From assembly GCF_002243515.1 (NCBI RefSeq), contig NZ_CP022657.1, positions 3,829,501-3,893,500 of the forward strand: a DNA stretch of 64,000 nt. Reading direction: 5' to 3'. This DNA is from Tumebacillus algifaecis (GTDB taxonomy: Bacteria; Bacillota; Bacilli; Tumebacillales; Tumebacillaceae). Of the stretch, positions 35,084 to 43,967 are shown piece after piece. Made by a program: the position numbers and the translations under genes. The first letter of the stretch is position 1. The number at the start of each line of letters is the position of its first letter. The notes below the pieces were generated by a model. It saw only the letters and a list, made by a program, of their open reading frames with translations. It was not told the origin of the DNA and did not search any database.

Positions 35084-37019
35084 TGACGTGCTCGTTCTCC
35101 ATCACCCGCGGCAACGTGTCCCAGCGGACGATCAGATCGTTCATTTTAAACTCCCACTTGGCGCGTTCCCAACCGGGTCGGCACGTTTCAACCGGGAGCA
35201 ATGCACCATCATTCGTGCGGTCATGGCATTCTCCGTGGTTGAAGAGACCGTCCTGACTGGCCAGATAGAACAGATTGTCGGTCGCAAAGGTCGTCGGGTT
35301 GGCGTACTGGCGCAAAGCGGAGAAGCTCTGACCTGGCTGCATGTTCAGCAGGTCTTGGCCGAAATAGAACACTTTGCTTTTGTCCACACCAAGCAGGTTG
35401 ACCAGCGTCGGCATCAGGTCCATCTGCCCACCTGGGGTGTGGTTGACGCCAGCTTCGATACCTCCGGGCAGACGGATGAAGAGCGGTACCTTCTTTTGTT
35501 CGTGATAGAGGTAATCGTCCACCTCACGCCCGATCCCTTCATATTTGCCGATCTCCTGCTTGTCCAGACCGTTCGCAAAATGATCGCCATACACGACGAA
35601 CAGGGATTCGTCCATGATGCCTCGTTCTTTTAACTCCGCCATGTACTCGCCTAGCGCTTTGTCCGCATAGTGCTGTGCATGCAAGTAGTCGGTGAACAAC
35701 TCGCTGTACTGCCCAGCCGGGATGTTCAACTCTTTGTAGGCATCGGGAATCTTGTAATCGGTGTGACCGGACAAGGTGATGTAAAAAGAAAAAAACGGTT
35801 GGTGCGTAATGCTGATCACGTCCAGCGACTTGTTGAATAAGGTGCGATCGGATGCTCCCCAACCGATGACATCTTCGTTTCCAAAAAAGCTTTCGGAGTA
35901 AAATTTGTCAAACCCTTGCGCTTTGTACATGTTCTCTCGGTTGTAGAAATCTGGCTTGTAGGTATGAAACACAAACGCAGAACTGTAGCCGCTCTCCTTG
36001 AGCACGGTCGGCAGTGCACGGTACTGGTTGTCCGCTTCCTGCGTGTAGACCGCCCCCGCTTCTGCCGGGTAGAACGAGTTTAAGGTCATAAATTCTGCAT
36101 CTGACGTGTTGCCTGTACCGATCTCAGCCAAGTAGTTATCGAAATAGATCGACTCCCCGATCAGTTTGTTGAGATGAGGCGTCACTTCCTGACCGTTCAC
36201 TTTGCTGTTGATCACAAAGCGTTGCAACGCTTCCATCTGCACGATGATCAAATTCTTGCCCTTGGCAACATCCTGCCCATTCGGAGTCGGCTCTTGGCGA
36301 CGCTCGGCCATCCATGTGCGGATTTCGCGGAGGTCGCTCTCTTGCAACTGTTGGATGTTGTTGCCGCCGATATAATGATACGCATCCACCGCATGATAGC
36401 TTAAAATTCCCATGTGGCGGATCATCACGTTGTTGGTATACATCTCCGTGTAGGCTGGCTTGCCGTACACAGCGACCAGCCCATACCCTTGCAGGGCGAG
36501 CAGCGCTACACTGCATCCAGCCAGCAGAACTGAGGTGCGCGCGCGTATTGGCAGACTGCCGATACGGTTCACCAGCTTGTCCTTGCCGCCGATCACAAGC
36601 AGCGGGATCAGCACCACAAAATCGACTAGCAACAGCAGGTCTGAGCGTTTGATCAGGTTCCCGATCTCCGTGGTCACCGTGCCCAACTGTCCTGCCGTCT
36701 CCAACATTGGCAACGGGATGACACGATTGTAGTTCCGATAGAAAAGAAGGTCGGCAAAAATGATAAAACTGATCACCAGATCAAAGATGAGCAGCGCCGC
36801 CAAGCGAATTTTTTTCGGCAACAAAACGAACAAGCTGCTGAGCAGAAACAGCCCGGCCAACGTTGCGACCCATTGCAAGGGCGAACCGATGCCAAGGCCA
36901 ATCCAAACATCGAGCAGCACAAATTTTATGAGCAAAAAGCCATTGAAGTAGAGCAGGTCACAGTTTTGCTCCGCAAAGGTTCGTAAACGGCCCCCGATCT
37001 GTTGCATCTGAGTGCGCAT
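35076..37019 (-). CDS. ltaS: Lipoteichoic acid synthase-type sulfatase (LtaS family)
   Basis: 647 residues. Five N-terminal membrane helices (to about residue 190) and an extracellular sulfatase-fold domain: GKNLIIVQMEALQRFVIN (metal Glu), the nucleophile Thr in IGTGNTSDAEF near residue 300, YITLSGHTDY, VVYGDHF, and a C-terminal PLFIRLPGG region with HTPGGQMDLMPTL. It polymerises glycerolphosphate from phosphatidylglycerol, as primase or synthase, in family members; which paralog this is cannot be said. Two extra cysteines (GECHDR, VETCRP) occur near the end. Start ATG at 37019; AGGAGG lies rather far (15 bases) upstream. Confidence 0.9.
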   Translation of the reverse strand: MRTQMQQIGGRLRTFAEQNCDLLYFNGFLLIKFVLLDVWIGLGIGSPLQWVATLAGLFLLSSLFVLLPKKIRLAALLIFDLVISFIIFADLLFYRNYNRVIPLPMLETAGQLGTVTTEIGNLIKRSDLLLLVDFVVLIPLLVIGGKDKLVNRIGSLPIRARTSVLLAGCSVALLALQGYGLVAVYGKPAYTEMYTNNVMIRHMGILSYHAVDAYHYIGGNNIQQLQESDLREIRTWMAERRQEPTPNGQDVAKGKNLIIVQMEALQRFVINSKVNGQEVTPHLNKLIGESIYFDNYLAEIGTGNTSDAEFMTLNSFYPAEAGAVYTQEADNQYRALPTVLKESGYSSAFVFHTYKPDFYNRENMYKAQGFDKFYSESFFGNEDVIGWGASDRTLFNKSLDVISITHQPFFSFYITLSGHTDYKIPDAYKELNIPAGQYSELFTDYLHAQHYADKALGEYMAELKERGIMDESLFVVYGDHFANGLDKQEIGKYEGIGREVDDYLYHEQKKVPLFIRLPGGIEAGVNHTPGGQMDLMPTLVNLLGVDKSKVFYFGQDLLNMQPGQSFSALRQYANPTTFATDNLFYLASQDGLFNHGECHDRTNDGALLPVETCRPGWERAKWEFKMNDLIVRWDTLPRVMENEHVTK

Positions 37020-37084
37020 TTCCGCGATCAGCCCCCTCCTAAGCTCTATTCTTATATCAAGCCACTCCGGCTAAACAGGTTGTC

Positions 37085-37109
37085 AAAAAAACCGTTCCAA
37101 TTGGAACGG
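37085..37109 (-). terminator. Rho-independent terminator of the UDG gene
   Basis: CCGTTCC AATT GGAACGG followed by TTTTTTTGAC on the minus strand. Confidence 0.9.
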
Positions 37110-37126
37110 CCATTCCCGATGTAAAT

Positions 37127-37816
37127 CTATACGTCCGTAGGATCAAGCAGTTGACAAATTATTTGAAATATCCCATACCACATCGCTTTTGTCAACTTTC
37201 CGGTAAATGTATTTTGCTGGCTTGGATGGTAGGAAGCAACCAAATGCGGCCGTCCATCGTCAAACGTATAACAGGCACCGTGGGCAAAGGTTAGACCTTT
37301 AACGTCGTATCCTTCTTCCTGCATGAACTTCTTATAGTTGTCAAATGCGATTTTGCCAAGCGCCAACACGACCTTCTTTTCGGTGAGCAAGCGCAGTTCC
37401 TCCGTAAAAAAGGGACGACAGTTCTGAATTTCGCCTGCGGTCGGTTTGTTCTGTGGCGGGGCGCAGCGAACGATGTTGTTGATGTAGGCGTCCACCAATT
37501 GCAGACTGTCGGTGCGATGCAACGCTTCTGGTTCGGTGGCAAACCCGAAATGATGCAGCGCTCCATACAGCCATTTGCCCGACTCATCGCCGGTGAACAC
37601 CCGTCCCGTGCGGTTGGCCCCGTGCGCGCCCGGTGCGAGGCCCAAGATGATCAGCCGGGCCTTCGGGTCGCCAAAACCGGGCACTGGGCGGCCCCAGTAG
37701 GTGTCGTCCTGATATTTTGCTTTCTTCACCTGTGCAACTTCCTGACACCACTCTCGAAGTCGAGGGCAGGCGTCGCAGGAAGTGATGCGCAAAGACAGCT
37801 CTTGAATGCGTGTCAT
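37127..37816 (-). CDS. Family 5 (UDGb-type) uracil-DNA glycosylase with 4Fe-4S cluster
   Basis: 229 residues. Motif 1 GLAPGAHGANRTGRVFTGD is the UDGb form (with Ala in place of the usual polar catalytic residue), motif with SYHPSQQN near the C-terminus. Cysteines for the Fe-S cluster: CDACPRLREWC near the N-terminus, plus RCAPPQNKPT and NCRPF. Removes uracil and related deaminated bases from DNA. ATG at 37816 has GGGGAGAGG upstream. Single-gene unit divergent from the ankyrin gene. Confidence 0.92.
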   Translation of the reverse strand: MTRIQELSLRITSCDACPRLREWCQEVAQVKKAKYQDDTYWGRPVPGFGDPKARLIILGLAPGAHGANRTGRVFTGDESGKWLYGALHHFGFATEPEALHRTDSLQLVDAYINNIVRCAPPQNKPTAGEIQNCRPFFTEELRLLTEKKVVLALGKIAFDNYKKFMQEEGYDVKGLTFAHGACYTFDDGRPHLVASYHPSQQNTFTGKLTKAMWYGIFQIICQLLDPTDV

Positions 37817-37907
37817 TTCCCTCTCCCCTTTTCACTCATTATACAGGAAATTGCCCAGCCGATCTCGAATCAGTGTATTATCTGTACTTACAGGGAGGTT
37901 CATTAAA

Positions 37908-39926
37908 ATGAAGAAGAAGACAGTTATTTCAAGCCTCTTCGCACTCATCCTAACCCTACCTCTGGCCCATGCACCTGTGCAGGCCGCTATCACCCCCGTT
38001 GAGATTCAGGTCAACGGCAAGGTGCTGTCCACAGATCAGGCTGCGTTTAATGATGATGGAACGGTATTTGTGCCGATCCGCCATTTGGCCGAAGCGCTCG
38101 GCGGCACTGCTACATGGGACAATACCAGTCGCATCGCGACTGTGACGATCGGCAATAAGAAGATTGATTTTGAGATCGGCAAGGACATCGCCACCGTCAA
38201 TAACGAACGGCTCCGCATGAGCGGGAGCACGCAGATCGTCGGCGAACGCACGATGGTTCCGATCCGCTTTATCGGGGAACATGTTGGCGGTGAAGTCAAA
38301 TGGGATCAGGCAAAACATGCGGTGATCATCGATACTCGCTCTGCACCGTTGTTTGACGCGATTCGCGCAGGCGATGTCCGAAAGGTCACCGAGCTGTTGA
38401 ACGACGGTCTCAACCCGAACGCGATCCAACTGCAAAAGTCGGCTCTGTTCACCGCGATTGAATCGGAAGAGTTGGAGATCGCTCGACTGCTCCTGCAAAA
38501 AGGGGTCGATCCCTATGGAGCGACCAACTTGCAAATGCCTACGGCCCTCCATGAGGCGGTGACCCGCGCCGATGTTCGCGCGGTCGAATTGCTGCTTTCA
38601 GCGGTGAAAAGCCCAACCTTCGAACAAAAGTTTAATCAGGAGTCTGCCTTGTACTACGCGGTGCTGCACAACCGCAATTCGATCGTGAAGGTGATGCTGG
38701 AGCACGGCGTCAACCCGAACATTCCAACGATTCTCGAATCGTATCAAAACTCTCCGGACGACCGCCCGGACAACGAATTGCTACTGTATGCGGTCCGACA
38801 AAACAACACGGAGATGGTCGCCGACCTGCTGGCCGCAAAAGCGGACCCGAACGTCCTATTCGAAAGCGAGATGCCGACCATTTTGCACCATGCGGCCTAT
38901 TTCAACATGGATACCAACATCCGCACGTTAAAGCGCTATCAAGCCGATCCGAACCGGACCACCAAGCAAGGCTGGACTCCGTTGATGATCGCCGCAGAGC
39001 GCGGACATACTGCCGCGGTCCAAGCGCTGATCGAGTCGGGCGCTCAGCTTGATCTGCAAAACGCACTCGGCGCCAACGCCTACCTGATCGCGAAAACGCA
39101 CGGCAATGAAGCGACGATGAAACTGCTGGCCGCAGCCGGTGCAGACACCGCGTACAGCCCCAAACTGAGCGACGATGCGGTCCACTTCCGAAAGCACACC
39201 ACCCATTTTCAAGAGGACGACACCGAGCTGATGCGCGCCGCCTATATCGGGCAGACCGGCTTGGTGCGTGCACTGATCGAAGGCGGTGCTAATCCGAACG
39301 CGCTCTCGGTCAATGGCTCGGCGATCAACTATGCGAGCGGCTACACCGAAACGGTCAAAGCGATCCTGAGCGCCCCGTCCTTTACAGACGAGGAGAGCAA
39401 GAACAATGCTTTGAATACGGCCATCGATGGAAGAAACGTGGAACTGGCCACCGCTTTGCTCCAAGCAGGCGCGAAGTCGACGTACCAAACGTACAACTTG
39501 GCACTGAACAACGCACCGGAGATGCTCGACTCCTTGTTCAAAAACGGACTCGACCCGAACGACGGGCTGTATGGAACAAAAAATTACGGCCTGACTCTTG
39601 CTTCCATGTGGAATCAGATCGACCTAGTCCGCACCTTCCTCGCCAACGGTGCCGACCCGAACCTCGCAGATGAGGAGGACAAAACACCGCTTATCCATTC
39701 CATCCGGCGCGGCGATGTGAACACATCTTCCCTCTTGCTCGCCAAAGGTGCCAAAGTCAACCACACCGACAACTCCGGCCACAGTGCGCTGTACTATGCG
39801 GTGAAGCGCAGTGACGTTGCCGCTGTCAAACTGCTGCTCGATGCAAAAGCGGAAGTAACAGCGGAGATCCGCGAAATGGCGAAGCAAAAAGTCGCACAAG
39901 ACGTGCTCGACCTGCTTCCAAACTAA
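37908..39926 (+). CDS. Exported copper-amine-oxidase-N domain plus ankyrin-repeat protein
   Basis: 672 residues. ATG at 37908 with AGGGAGG 9 bases upstream. Signal peptide (LFALILTLPLAHAPVQA), then a copper amine oxidase N-terminal-like domain (about 28-145: VQVNGK-type start, FVPIRHLAEALGGTATWDN, ERTMVPIRFIGEHVGGEVKWD), which in Firmicutes is a wall/stalk-associating module. From about residue 150 to the end are around 14 ankyrin repeats (for example TPLMIAAERGHTAAVQALIE, SALYYAVKRSDVAAVKLLLD). No enzyme domain. A surface-exposed binding scaffold is likely. Confidence 0.88.
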   Translation: MKKKTVISSLFALILTLPLAHAPVQAAITPVEIQVNGKVLSTDQAAFNDDGTVFVPIRHLAEALGGTATWDNTSRIATVTIGNKKIDFEIGKDIATVNNERLRMSGSTQIVGERTMVPIRFIGEHVGGEVKWDQAKHAVIIDTRSAPLFDAIRAGDVRKVTELLNDGLNPNAIQLQKSALFTAIESEELEIARLLLQKGVDPYGATNLQMPTALHEAVTRADVRAVELLLSAVKSPTFEQKFNQESALYYAVLHNRNSIVKVMLEHGVNPNIPTILESYQNSPDDRPDNELLLYAVRQNNTEMVADLLAAKADPNVLFESEMPTILHHAAYFNMDTNIRTLKRYQADPNRTTKQGWTPLMIAAERGHTAAVQALIESGAQLDLQNALGANAYLIAKTHGNEATMKLLAAAGADTAYSPKLSDDAVHFRKHTTHFQEDDTELMRAAYIGQTGLVRALIEGGANPNALSVNGSAINYASGYTETVKAILSAPSFTDEESKNNALNTAIDGRNVELATALLQAGAKSTYQTYNLALNNAPEMLDSLFKNGLDPNDGLYGTKNYGLTLASMWNQIDLVRTFLANGADPNLADEEDKTPLIHSIRRGDVNTSSLLLAKGAKVNHTDNSGHSALYYAVKRSDVAAVKLLLDAKAEVTAEIREMAKQKVAQDVLDLLPN

Positions 39927-39945
39927 ACGCTACATCACAACGGCC

Positions 39946-39983
39946 AAAGCTGACCGCAGATTCCTTCTTCTGCGGTCTTTTGC
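39946..39983 (+). terminator. Rho-independent terminator
   Basis: GACCGCAGA / TTCTGCGGTC stem followed by TTTTG. Confidence 0.75.
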
Positions 39984-39992
39984 GCTCAGAAA

Positions 39993-40316
39993 GTGAAGGT
40001 GACTCTGCCCTTGCACCGCATCCAACAAGACTTGATCCGCTATCAACAAGCACATCAGCATCCGATCAATCAGCTCCTGCATTACTTCGCTTTCCTCGCC
40101 GCACTGCTCGGCTGGATTTGGCTCTTCCTCGACTGGCGGGTGACCCTCATACTCGCTGTCTTGCACTACGCCCTGTCGTGGACCGGCCACTTTTGTTTTG
40201 AAAAAAATCAGCCTGGGTCGCTGAAGTCACCTTGGCTTGGTTTTTCCGCAGGCTTTCTCTGGTTTTTCATCCGAACGCTCGAATTGCTCTTGCGCCGTAA
40301 ACTACTTCCAGTGTAA
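39993..40316 (+). CDS. DUF962/Mpo1-like small membrane protein
   Basis: 107 residues with conserved HQHPINQLLHYFAF near the N-terminus and HYALSWTGHFCFEKNQPGSL followed by WLGFSAGFLWFF, the pattern of DUF962 (relatives of yeast Mpo1, an Fe2+-dependent fatty-acid alpha-dioxygenase; His residues are retained). Three or four membrane segments. The GTG at 39993 lacks a good ribosome site; a TTG at 40011 lies 8 bases after GAAGGTGA and may be the true start. Confidence 0.75.
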   Translation: MKVTLPLHRIQQDLIRYQQAHQHPINQLLHYFAFLAALLGWIWLFLDWRVTLILAVLHYALSWTGHFCFEKNQPGSLKSPWLGFSAGFLWFFIRTLELLLRRKLLPV

Positions 40317-40371
40317 AAGGTACACCTCACGTACAGGTTAAACCTATGACTTGTTATGGAGGTGTTCTTGC

Positions 40372-40647
40372 ATGGAAGAAAGCTTGCCCAGTTTGGATCC
40401 TTCTCAAAAACGCAAGGACCCCAAGCTCTTTGTGATTCTCGGCTGGATTTTTGCCGTGATAACCCTGTTCTTCCTGCCCTTTTTGTTTGGCCCGGCAGCG
40501 ATCATCATGGGTGCCATCGCCATAAAACGCGGCGCGAAGGCGAACGGCATCTGGATCATCGTGCTGGCTGCTCTTGTGCTTCTCCTCTATCTGGTGCTCA
40601 CCGTCTTTGCGGTCTCCTTCCTGATGAACTTGCCGACCGCACCCTGA
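40372..40647 (+). CDS. Small two-span membrane protein (DUF4190-like)
   Basis: 91 residues; GGAGGTG 7 bases before the ATG at 40372. A charged N-terminus with a Pro/Ser segment (PSLDPSQKRKDPK), then two hydrophobic stretches separated by the short polar hairpin AIKRGAKANG, as in DUF4190-type proteins. Function unknown. Confidence 0.7.
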   Translation: MEESLPSLDPSQKRKDPKLFVILGWIFAVITLFFLPFLFGPAAIIMGAIAIKRGAKANGIWIIVLAALVLLLYLVLTVFAVSFLMNLPTAP

Positions 40648-40809
40648 TCTTCACACGCTGCACAGCCTCGATCACTACAGCGGACCAACTCGTGCTTTGA
40701 GCACTTCGGCCATCGTGATGCAGGCTCGCACAGTAGATCGCCACTCACCTCTCTTTGGCTTGGCGCATAGGCTACTATCAGCCCACTGCCTACAGGGAGG
40801 TGACAGATC

Positions 40810-41490
40810 ATGAGCACGCTTGGACTGCAAGAGGGCTGGGCGGAGAACCGTCCCGTCCATTTCGTATCTGCAGGTCTCACCCCGCTGACGCTGGCCGGAA
40901 TGTATGTGTTGATTCGCGGCTATGACCCGCGAGGCGGGCCTTTGCTTGCGGCACGACAAAAGCAGATACTCGACTCGATTCCTGGCATGAGCGGCCACAG
41001 CGCACTCCGGCTGGTGCATTTCGTCGAAGTGCCGCCCGATCTGCCGCTCGATGCGGTCACCGGGGTGCAAGACGTGCTGAAACGAGCGTTGCGCGTTCGG
41101 ACACCTGGCATGGTCGTCAACGCCCCCGTCGTACCACTAGAAGCGAAAAGCCCGCTCTACCCGATTGTGCCCGCTTGGCATGAAGGAATGCTCACCGGAT
41201 ATCTCGACATCGGGCCGATGCCGATACGCACCGGAAATGCCTACCAATGCATCCGCGGGATCGACAAGACGACGGGAAACATCGTCCCCGTGCCAGGTCA
41301 AAAGCTGATCTTCGACTCACTGCCGACCAATCCATCCTACAGCTCGGTACGGCGCTTGCATTATGTGCGGGTGCCTGAAGAGGTGGAGGCTCATACATTA
41401 CGCAGTGTCGAACAGATCATGGAGCGGCGACTGGCGGTGCGTCCCACGACGATGTATCTCAATGTCCCGATCCCAGAAACGCGGCTGTAA
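40810..41490 (+). CDS. Unrecognised protein with an internal duplication of about 77 residues
   Basis: 226 residues; CAGGGAGGTG 7 bases upstream of the ATG. Two halves align: about 34-110 (LIRGYDPRGGPLL, DSIPGMS, LRLVHFVEVPPDL, VQDVLKRALRVRTPGMVVNAPV) and about 145-222 (CIRGIDKTTGNIV, DSLPTNP, VRRLHYVRVPEEV, VEQIMERRLAVRPTTMYLNVPI). Each half has an RG-D/G-IP-H-x-V-P-P/E-R-R-P-N-P pattern. No signal peptide or membrane segment; no cysteines. I do not recognise the family. It is a single gene flanked by a strong bidirectional terminator. Confidence 0.7.
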   Translation: MSTLGLQEGWAENRPVHFVSAGLTPLTLAGMYVLIRGYDPRGGPLLAARQKQILDSIPGMSGHSALRLVHFVEVPPDLPLDAVTGVQDVLKRALRVRTPGMVVNAPVVPLEAKSPLYPIVPAWHEGMLTGYLDIGPMPIRTGNAYQCIRGIDKTTGNIVPVPGQKLIFDSLPTNPSYSSVRRLHYVRVPEEVEAHTLRSVEQIMERRLAVRPTTMYLNVPIPETRL

Positions 41491-41500
41491 CGTGCCGACA

Positions 41501-41552
41501 TAAACAGGAAAACCACGTTTCGCTCGATTGGCGAAACGTGGTTTTCCTGTTT
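41501..41552. terminator. Long bidirectional terminator
   Basis: Near-perfect 22-base arms (start AAACAGGAAAACCACGTTTC) around a short loop; serves both the duplicated-domain gene and the HPr gene. The HPr stop at 41551 is at its edge. Confidence 0.9.
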
Positions 41553-41805
41553 ATTGATGGGTGACAAGCTCTGCCAATTTCTCCACCGCAAGCTCCGCAT
41601 CGGGCCCATCGGCACGGATGATCACTTCTGAGCCACTGGCGATCGCCAGCGACATAATGCCCATAATGCTTTTTGCATTGACCGCTTTTCCTGCTTTTTC
41701 AACATAGATCTCGCTGGTAAAACGGTTCGCTTCTTGCACGAACAGCGCGGCCGGTCGGGCATGCAATCCAGCAACCAGTTGCACAGTCACAATCTTCTCT
41801 GCCAC
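41551..41805 (-). CDS. ptsH: HPr-family phosphocarrier protein at the crh locus
   Basis: 84 residues from the GTG at 41805 (AGGAGG 8 bases upstream). Has both the catalytic His site (GLHARPAALFV) and the HPr-kinase Ser site (NAKSIMGIMSLA). The position behind rapZ-yvcK-whiA is that of crh in Bacillus, but Crh has Gln in place of the catalytic His. So this protein keeps PTS phosphotransfer capacity and can also serve as the CcpA cofactor after Ser phosphorylation. No ptsI neighbour is seen. Confidence 0.9.
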   Translation of the reverse strand: MAEKIVTVQLVAGLHARPAALFVQEANRFTSEIYVEKAGKAVNAKSIMGIMSLAIASGSEVIIRADGPDAELAVEKLAELVTHQ

Positions 41806-41827
41806 CTTCTGGCCCTCCTCGCAACTC

Positions 41828-42772
41828 TTAATTTTTGTTAGTATAACCCGTTTTTGCCTTTTCTGCCAACTCATCCAGCTTGCGCAGGCGATGATTGACA
41901 CCCGACTTGGACACGACGCTGGGCAACATCTCCCCGAGTTCCTTCAAGTTGATGTCGGGAAACTGCAATCGCAACTCGGCAACTTCACGCAAACGGGGCG
42001 GCAAGTTCTGCAGACCGATGACCCGTTCGAGCAGTTTGATGTTCTCAATCTGCCGCACCGAAGCTTCGATCGTCTTGTTCAAGTTGGCCGTCTCACAGTT
42101 GACCAGACGGTTGACTTGGTTTCGCATCCCTTTGACGATGCGGATGTCTTCAAATTTCAAAAGCGCCTGATGTGCGCCGATGATGTTCAGAAATTCGATG
42201 ATCTTCTCGACTTCCTTTAGATAGACCACATAGGACTTCTTGCGGTCGATCAGTTTGGCGTTGAGATCGTATTCGTTGATCAACGTCAGCAGCGCGGCAG
42301 AGTGGTCATAATCGTTTGAAGCGATCTCCAAATGGTAGGAAGAACCTTCCGGGTCGTTGACGCTGCCTCCCGCGAGAAAGACTCCGCGCAGATAGGAGCG
42401 CTTGCAACAGTTCTTTTTGACCAGCTCTTGATTGATCCCGGCGACAAAGACCAGATTTTCCCCGGCGATGCACAGTTCCTGCAAAATCTCTCGCACCTGA
42501 AACGGTACGCGCATCATGTAGACGTTGTTTTTCTTCAAGCGCATCTTCTTGCGCACCAAAATCTCTGCATGCACACCGAACAGTTCTTTGAGCAACGTGT
42601 ACATCCGGCGGGCAATCGCCGCGTTTTCGGTGGTCACATCGAGCGAGATTCGCTTGCCGGAGATGAGCACCGTACCGTTCATGCGGATCAGGGCGGCCAG
42701 TTCTGCCCGTTTGCAGCAGGGTTTTAAGTCGAGTTGGGTCAGTTCTTTTTTCGTGCGGGCAGCAAAAGACAT
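41828..42772 (-). CDS. whiA: WhiA, DNA-binding regulator of cell division/sporulation
   Basis: 314 residues. N-terminal LAGLIDADG-like domains ([18 protein letters not shown]-type segment, [20 protein letters not shown]) and a C-terminal helix-turn-helix ([37 protein letters not shown]). RapZ-YvcK-WhiA-HPr form the conserved Bacillota cluster. Ends 23 bases before the HPr start. Confidence 0.97.
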   Translation of the reverse strand: MSFAARTKKELTQLDLKPCCKRAELAALIRMNGTVLISGKRISLDVTTENAAIARRMYTLLKELFGVHAEILVRKKMRLKKNNVYMMRVPFQVREILQELCIAGENLVFVAGINQELVKKNCCKRSYLRGVFLAGGSVNDPEGSSYHLEIASNDYDHSAALLTLINEYDLNAKLIDRKKSYVVYLKEVEKIIEFLNIIGAHQALLKFEDIRIVKGMRNQVNRLVNCETANLNKTIEASVRQIENIKLLERVIGLQNLPPRLREVAELRLQFPDINLKELGEMLPSVVSKSGVNHRLRKLDELAEKAKTGYTNKN

Positions 42773-42794
42773 CGATTGCCACCTCCTTTCCGTA

Positions 42795-43961
42795 TTAGCG
42801 GCGGAGTTTGTTCGGATCGCGGCCGATCAAAGCCAAAATCTGCTCGGAGATCATCCGCGCATCGTGTCGCGCATAGATGGAGTAGTGCAGAAAATTGCGC
42901 GCGATCACGTTGAGCCCCAGATTTTGCAGATTCCAAAGGTCGGCCACCACCGGCGCCGCCCGTTTCTCGCGGTACTGCTCGATCACGGCTGGCGGGATCG
43001 GTGCGGAATTGACGAGGATGTAATCGAACAAGGGGCGCTCGATGTGATCATAAATCGCTTTGACGTGATCGGATGCGGTATAATGATCCGTTTCTCCCGA
43101 TTGCGTCATCACGTTGCAGATGTATACTTTTTTCGCCGCAGCGTCTGCGATCGCTTGCGTCAATTTTGTCACGAGCAGATTGGGCAGGATGCTGGTGTAC
43201 AGCGAACCAGGACCGATGACGATCACGTCCGCCTGCTCGATCGCTTCTAGCGCTTCAGGCAATGGCTCCAGATCGTTCGGTTGCACTTCGACCCGCTCGA
43301 TCTTCTTGCCGGAAAGCGGAATCTGGGACTCGCCCTCCACAAAGCTGCCATCTTCCATATAGGCGCGCAAGATGACCGCTTCCCGCACAGCAGGCAGGAC
43401 TCGGCCGCCGACGGCCAGTACGCGGGACGCCTCTTTGATCGCCGTTTCAAAATCTCCGGTGACATCTGTCAAAGCGGCGATCAGCAGGTTGCCAAACGAA
43501 TGTCCGGCCAGTCCTTCCCCGCTTTTGAAGCGGTGGGACCACAGCTTTTCCAGCAGTGGTTCGGTGTCCGAAAGCGCTACCAAACAACTCCGAATGTCTC
43601 CGGGCGGAGGCATGTCAAAGTCGGAGCGCAACCGCCCCGACGAGCCTCCGTCGTCGGCGACTGTCACGATCGCCGTGATGTCGATGTCAAACTCTTTTAA
43701 ACCTCGCAACAGCACGGACAGCCCGGTGCCGCCACCCACGACGACGATACGCGGCTTGCGCTTTTCGAGCAGCATCTGCGTGCGGGTGATCTGCTCATCG
43801 CGCCACCACCCGAAAGCGAGCAGCCCAGAGCCCATCAACAGACAGACCAGCCCGATCAGCGATGTTTGCCCAGGGAGGCTGTGAATTCCGATCCCAGCTG
43901 CGATCAGTCCAAGTCCGAACGAGCAGACTGTCCAGGCGAGGAGCAACCAATAGCGCACCAT
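42795..43961 (-). CDS. yvcK: YvcK/GlmR gluconeogenesis factor with an N-terminal membrane anchor
   Basis: 388 residues. The CofD-like domain begins at about residue 70 ([20 protein letters not shown]) with [46 protein letters not shown] and [16 protein letters not shown]. Binds UDP-sugars and supports cell-wall precursor synthesis during gluconeogenic growth. The 65 residues before that core hold two hydrophobic segments ([20 protein letters not shown] and [20 protein letters not shown]), an extension absent from B. subtilis YvcK; it predicts membrane tethering. Six bases separate it from rapZ. Confidence 0.95.
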   Translation of the reverse strand: MVRYWLLLAWTVCSFGLGLIAAGIGIHSLPGQTSLIGLVCLLMGSGLLAFGWWRDEQITRTQMLLEKRKPRIVVVGGGTGLSVLLRGLKEFDIDITAIVTVADDGGSSGRLRSDFDMPPPGDIRSCLVALSDTEPLLEKLWSHRFKSGEGLAGHSFGNLLIAALTDVTGDFETAIKEASRVLAVGGRVLPAVREAVILRAYMEDGSFVEGESQIPLSGKKIERVEVQPNDLEPLPEALEAIEQADVIVIGPGSLYTSILPNLLVTKLTQAIADAAAKKVYICNVMTQSGETDHYTASDHVKAIYDHIERPLFDYILVNSAPIPPAVIEQYREKRAAPVVADLWNLQNLGLNVIARNFLHYSIYARHDARMISEQILALIGRDPNKLRR

Positions 43962-43967
43962 CTCCGG

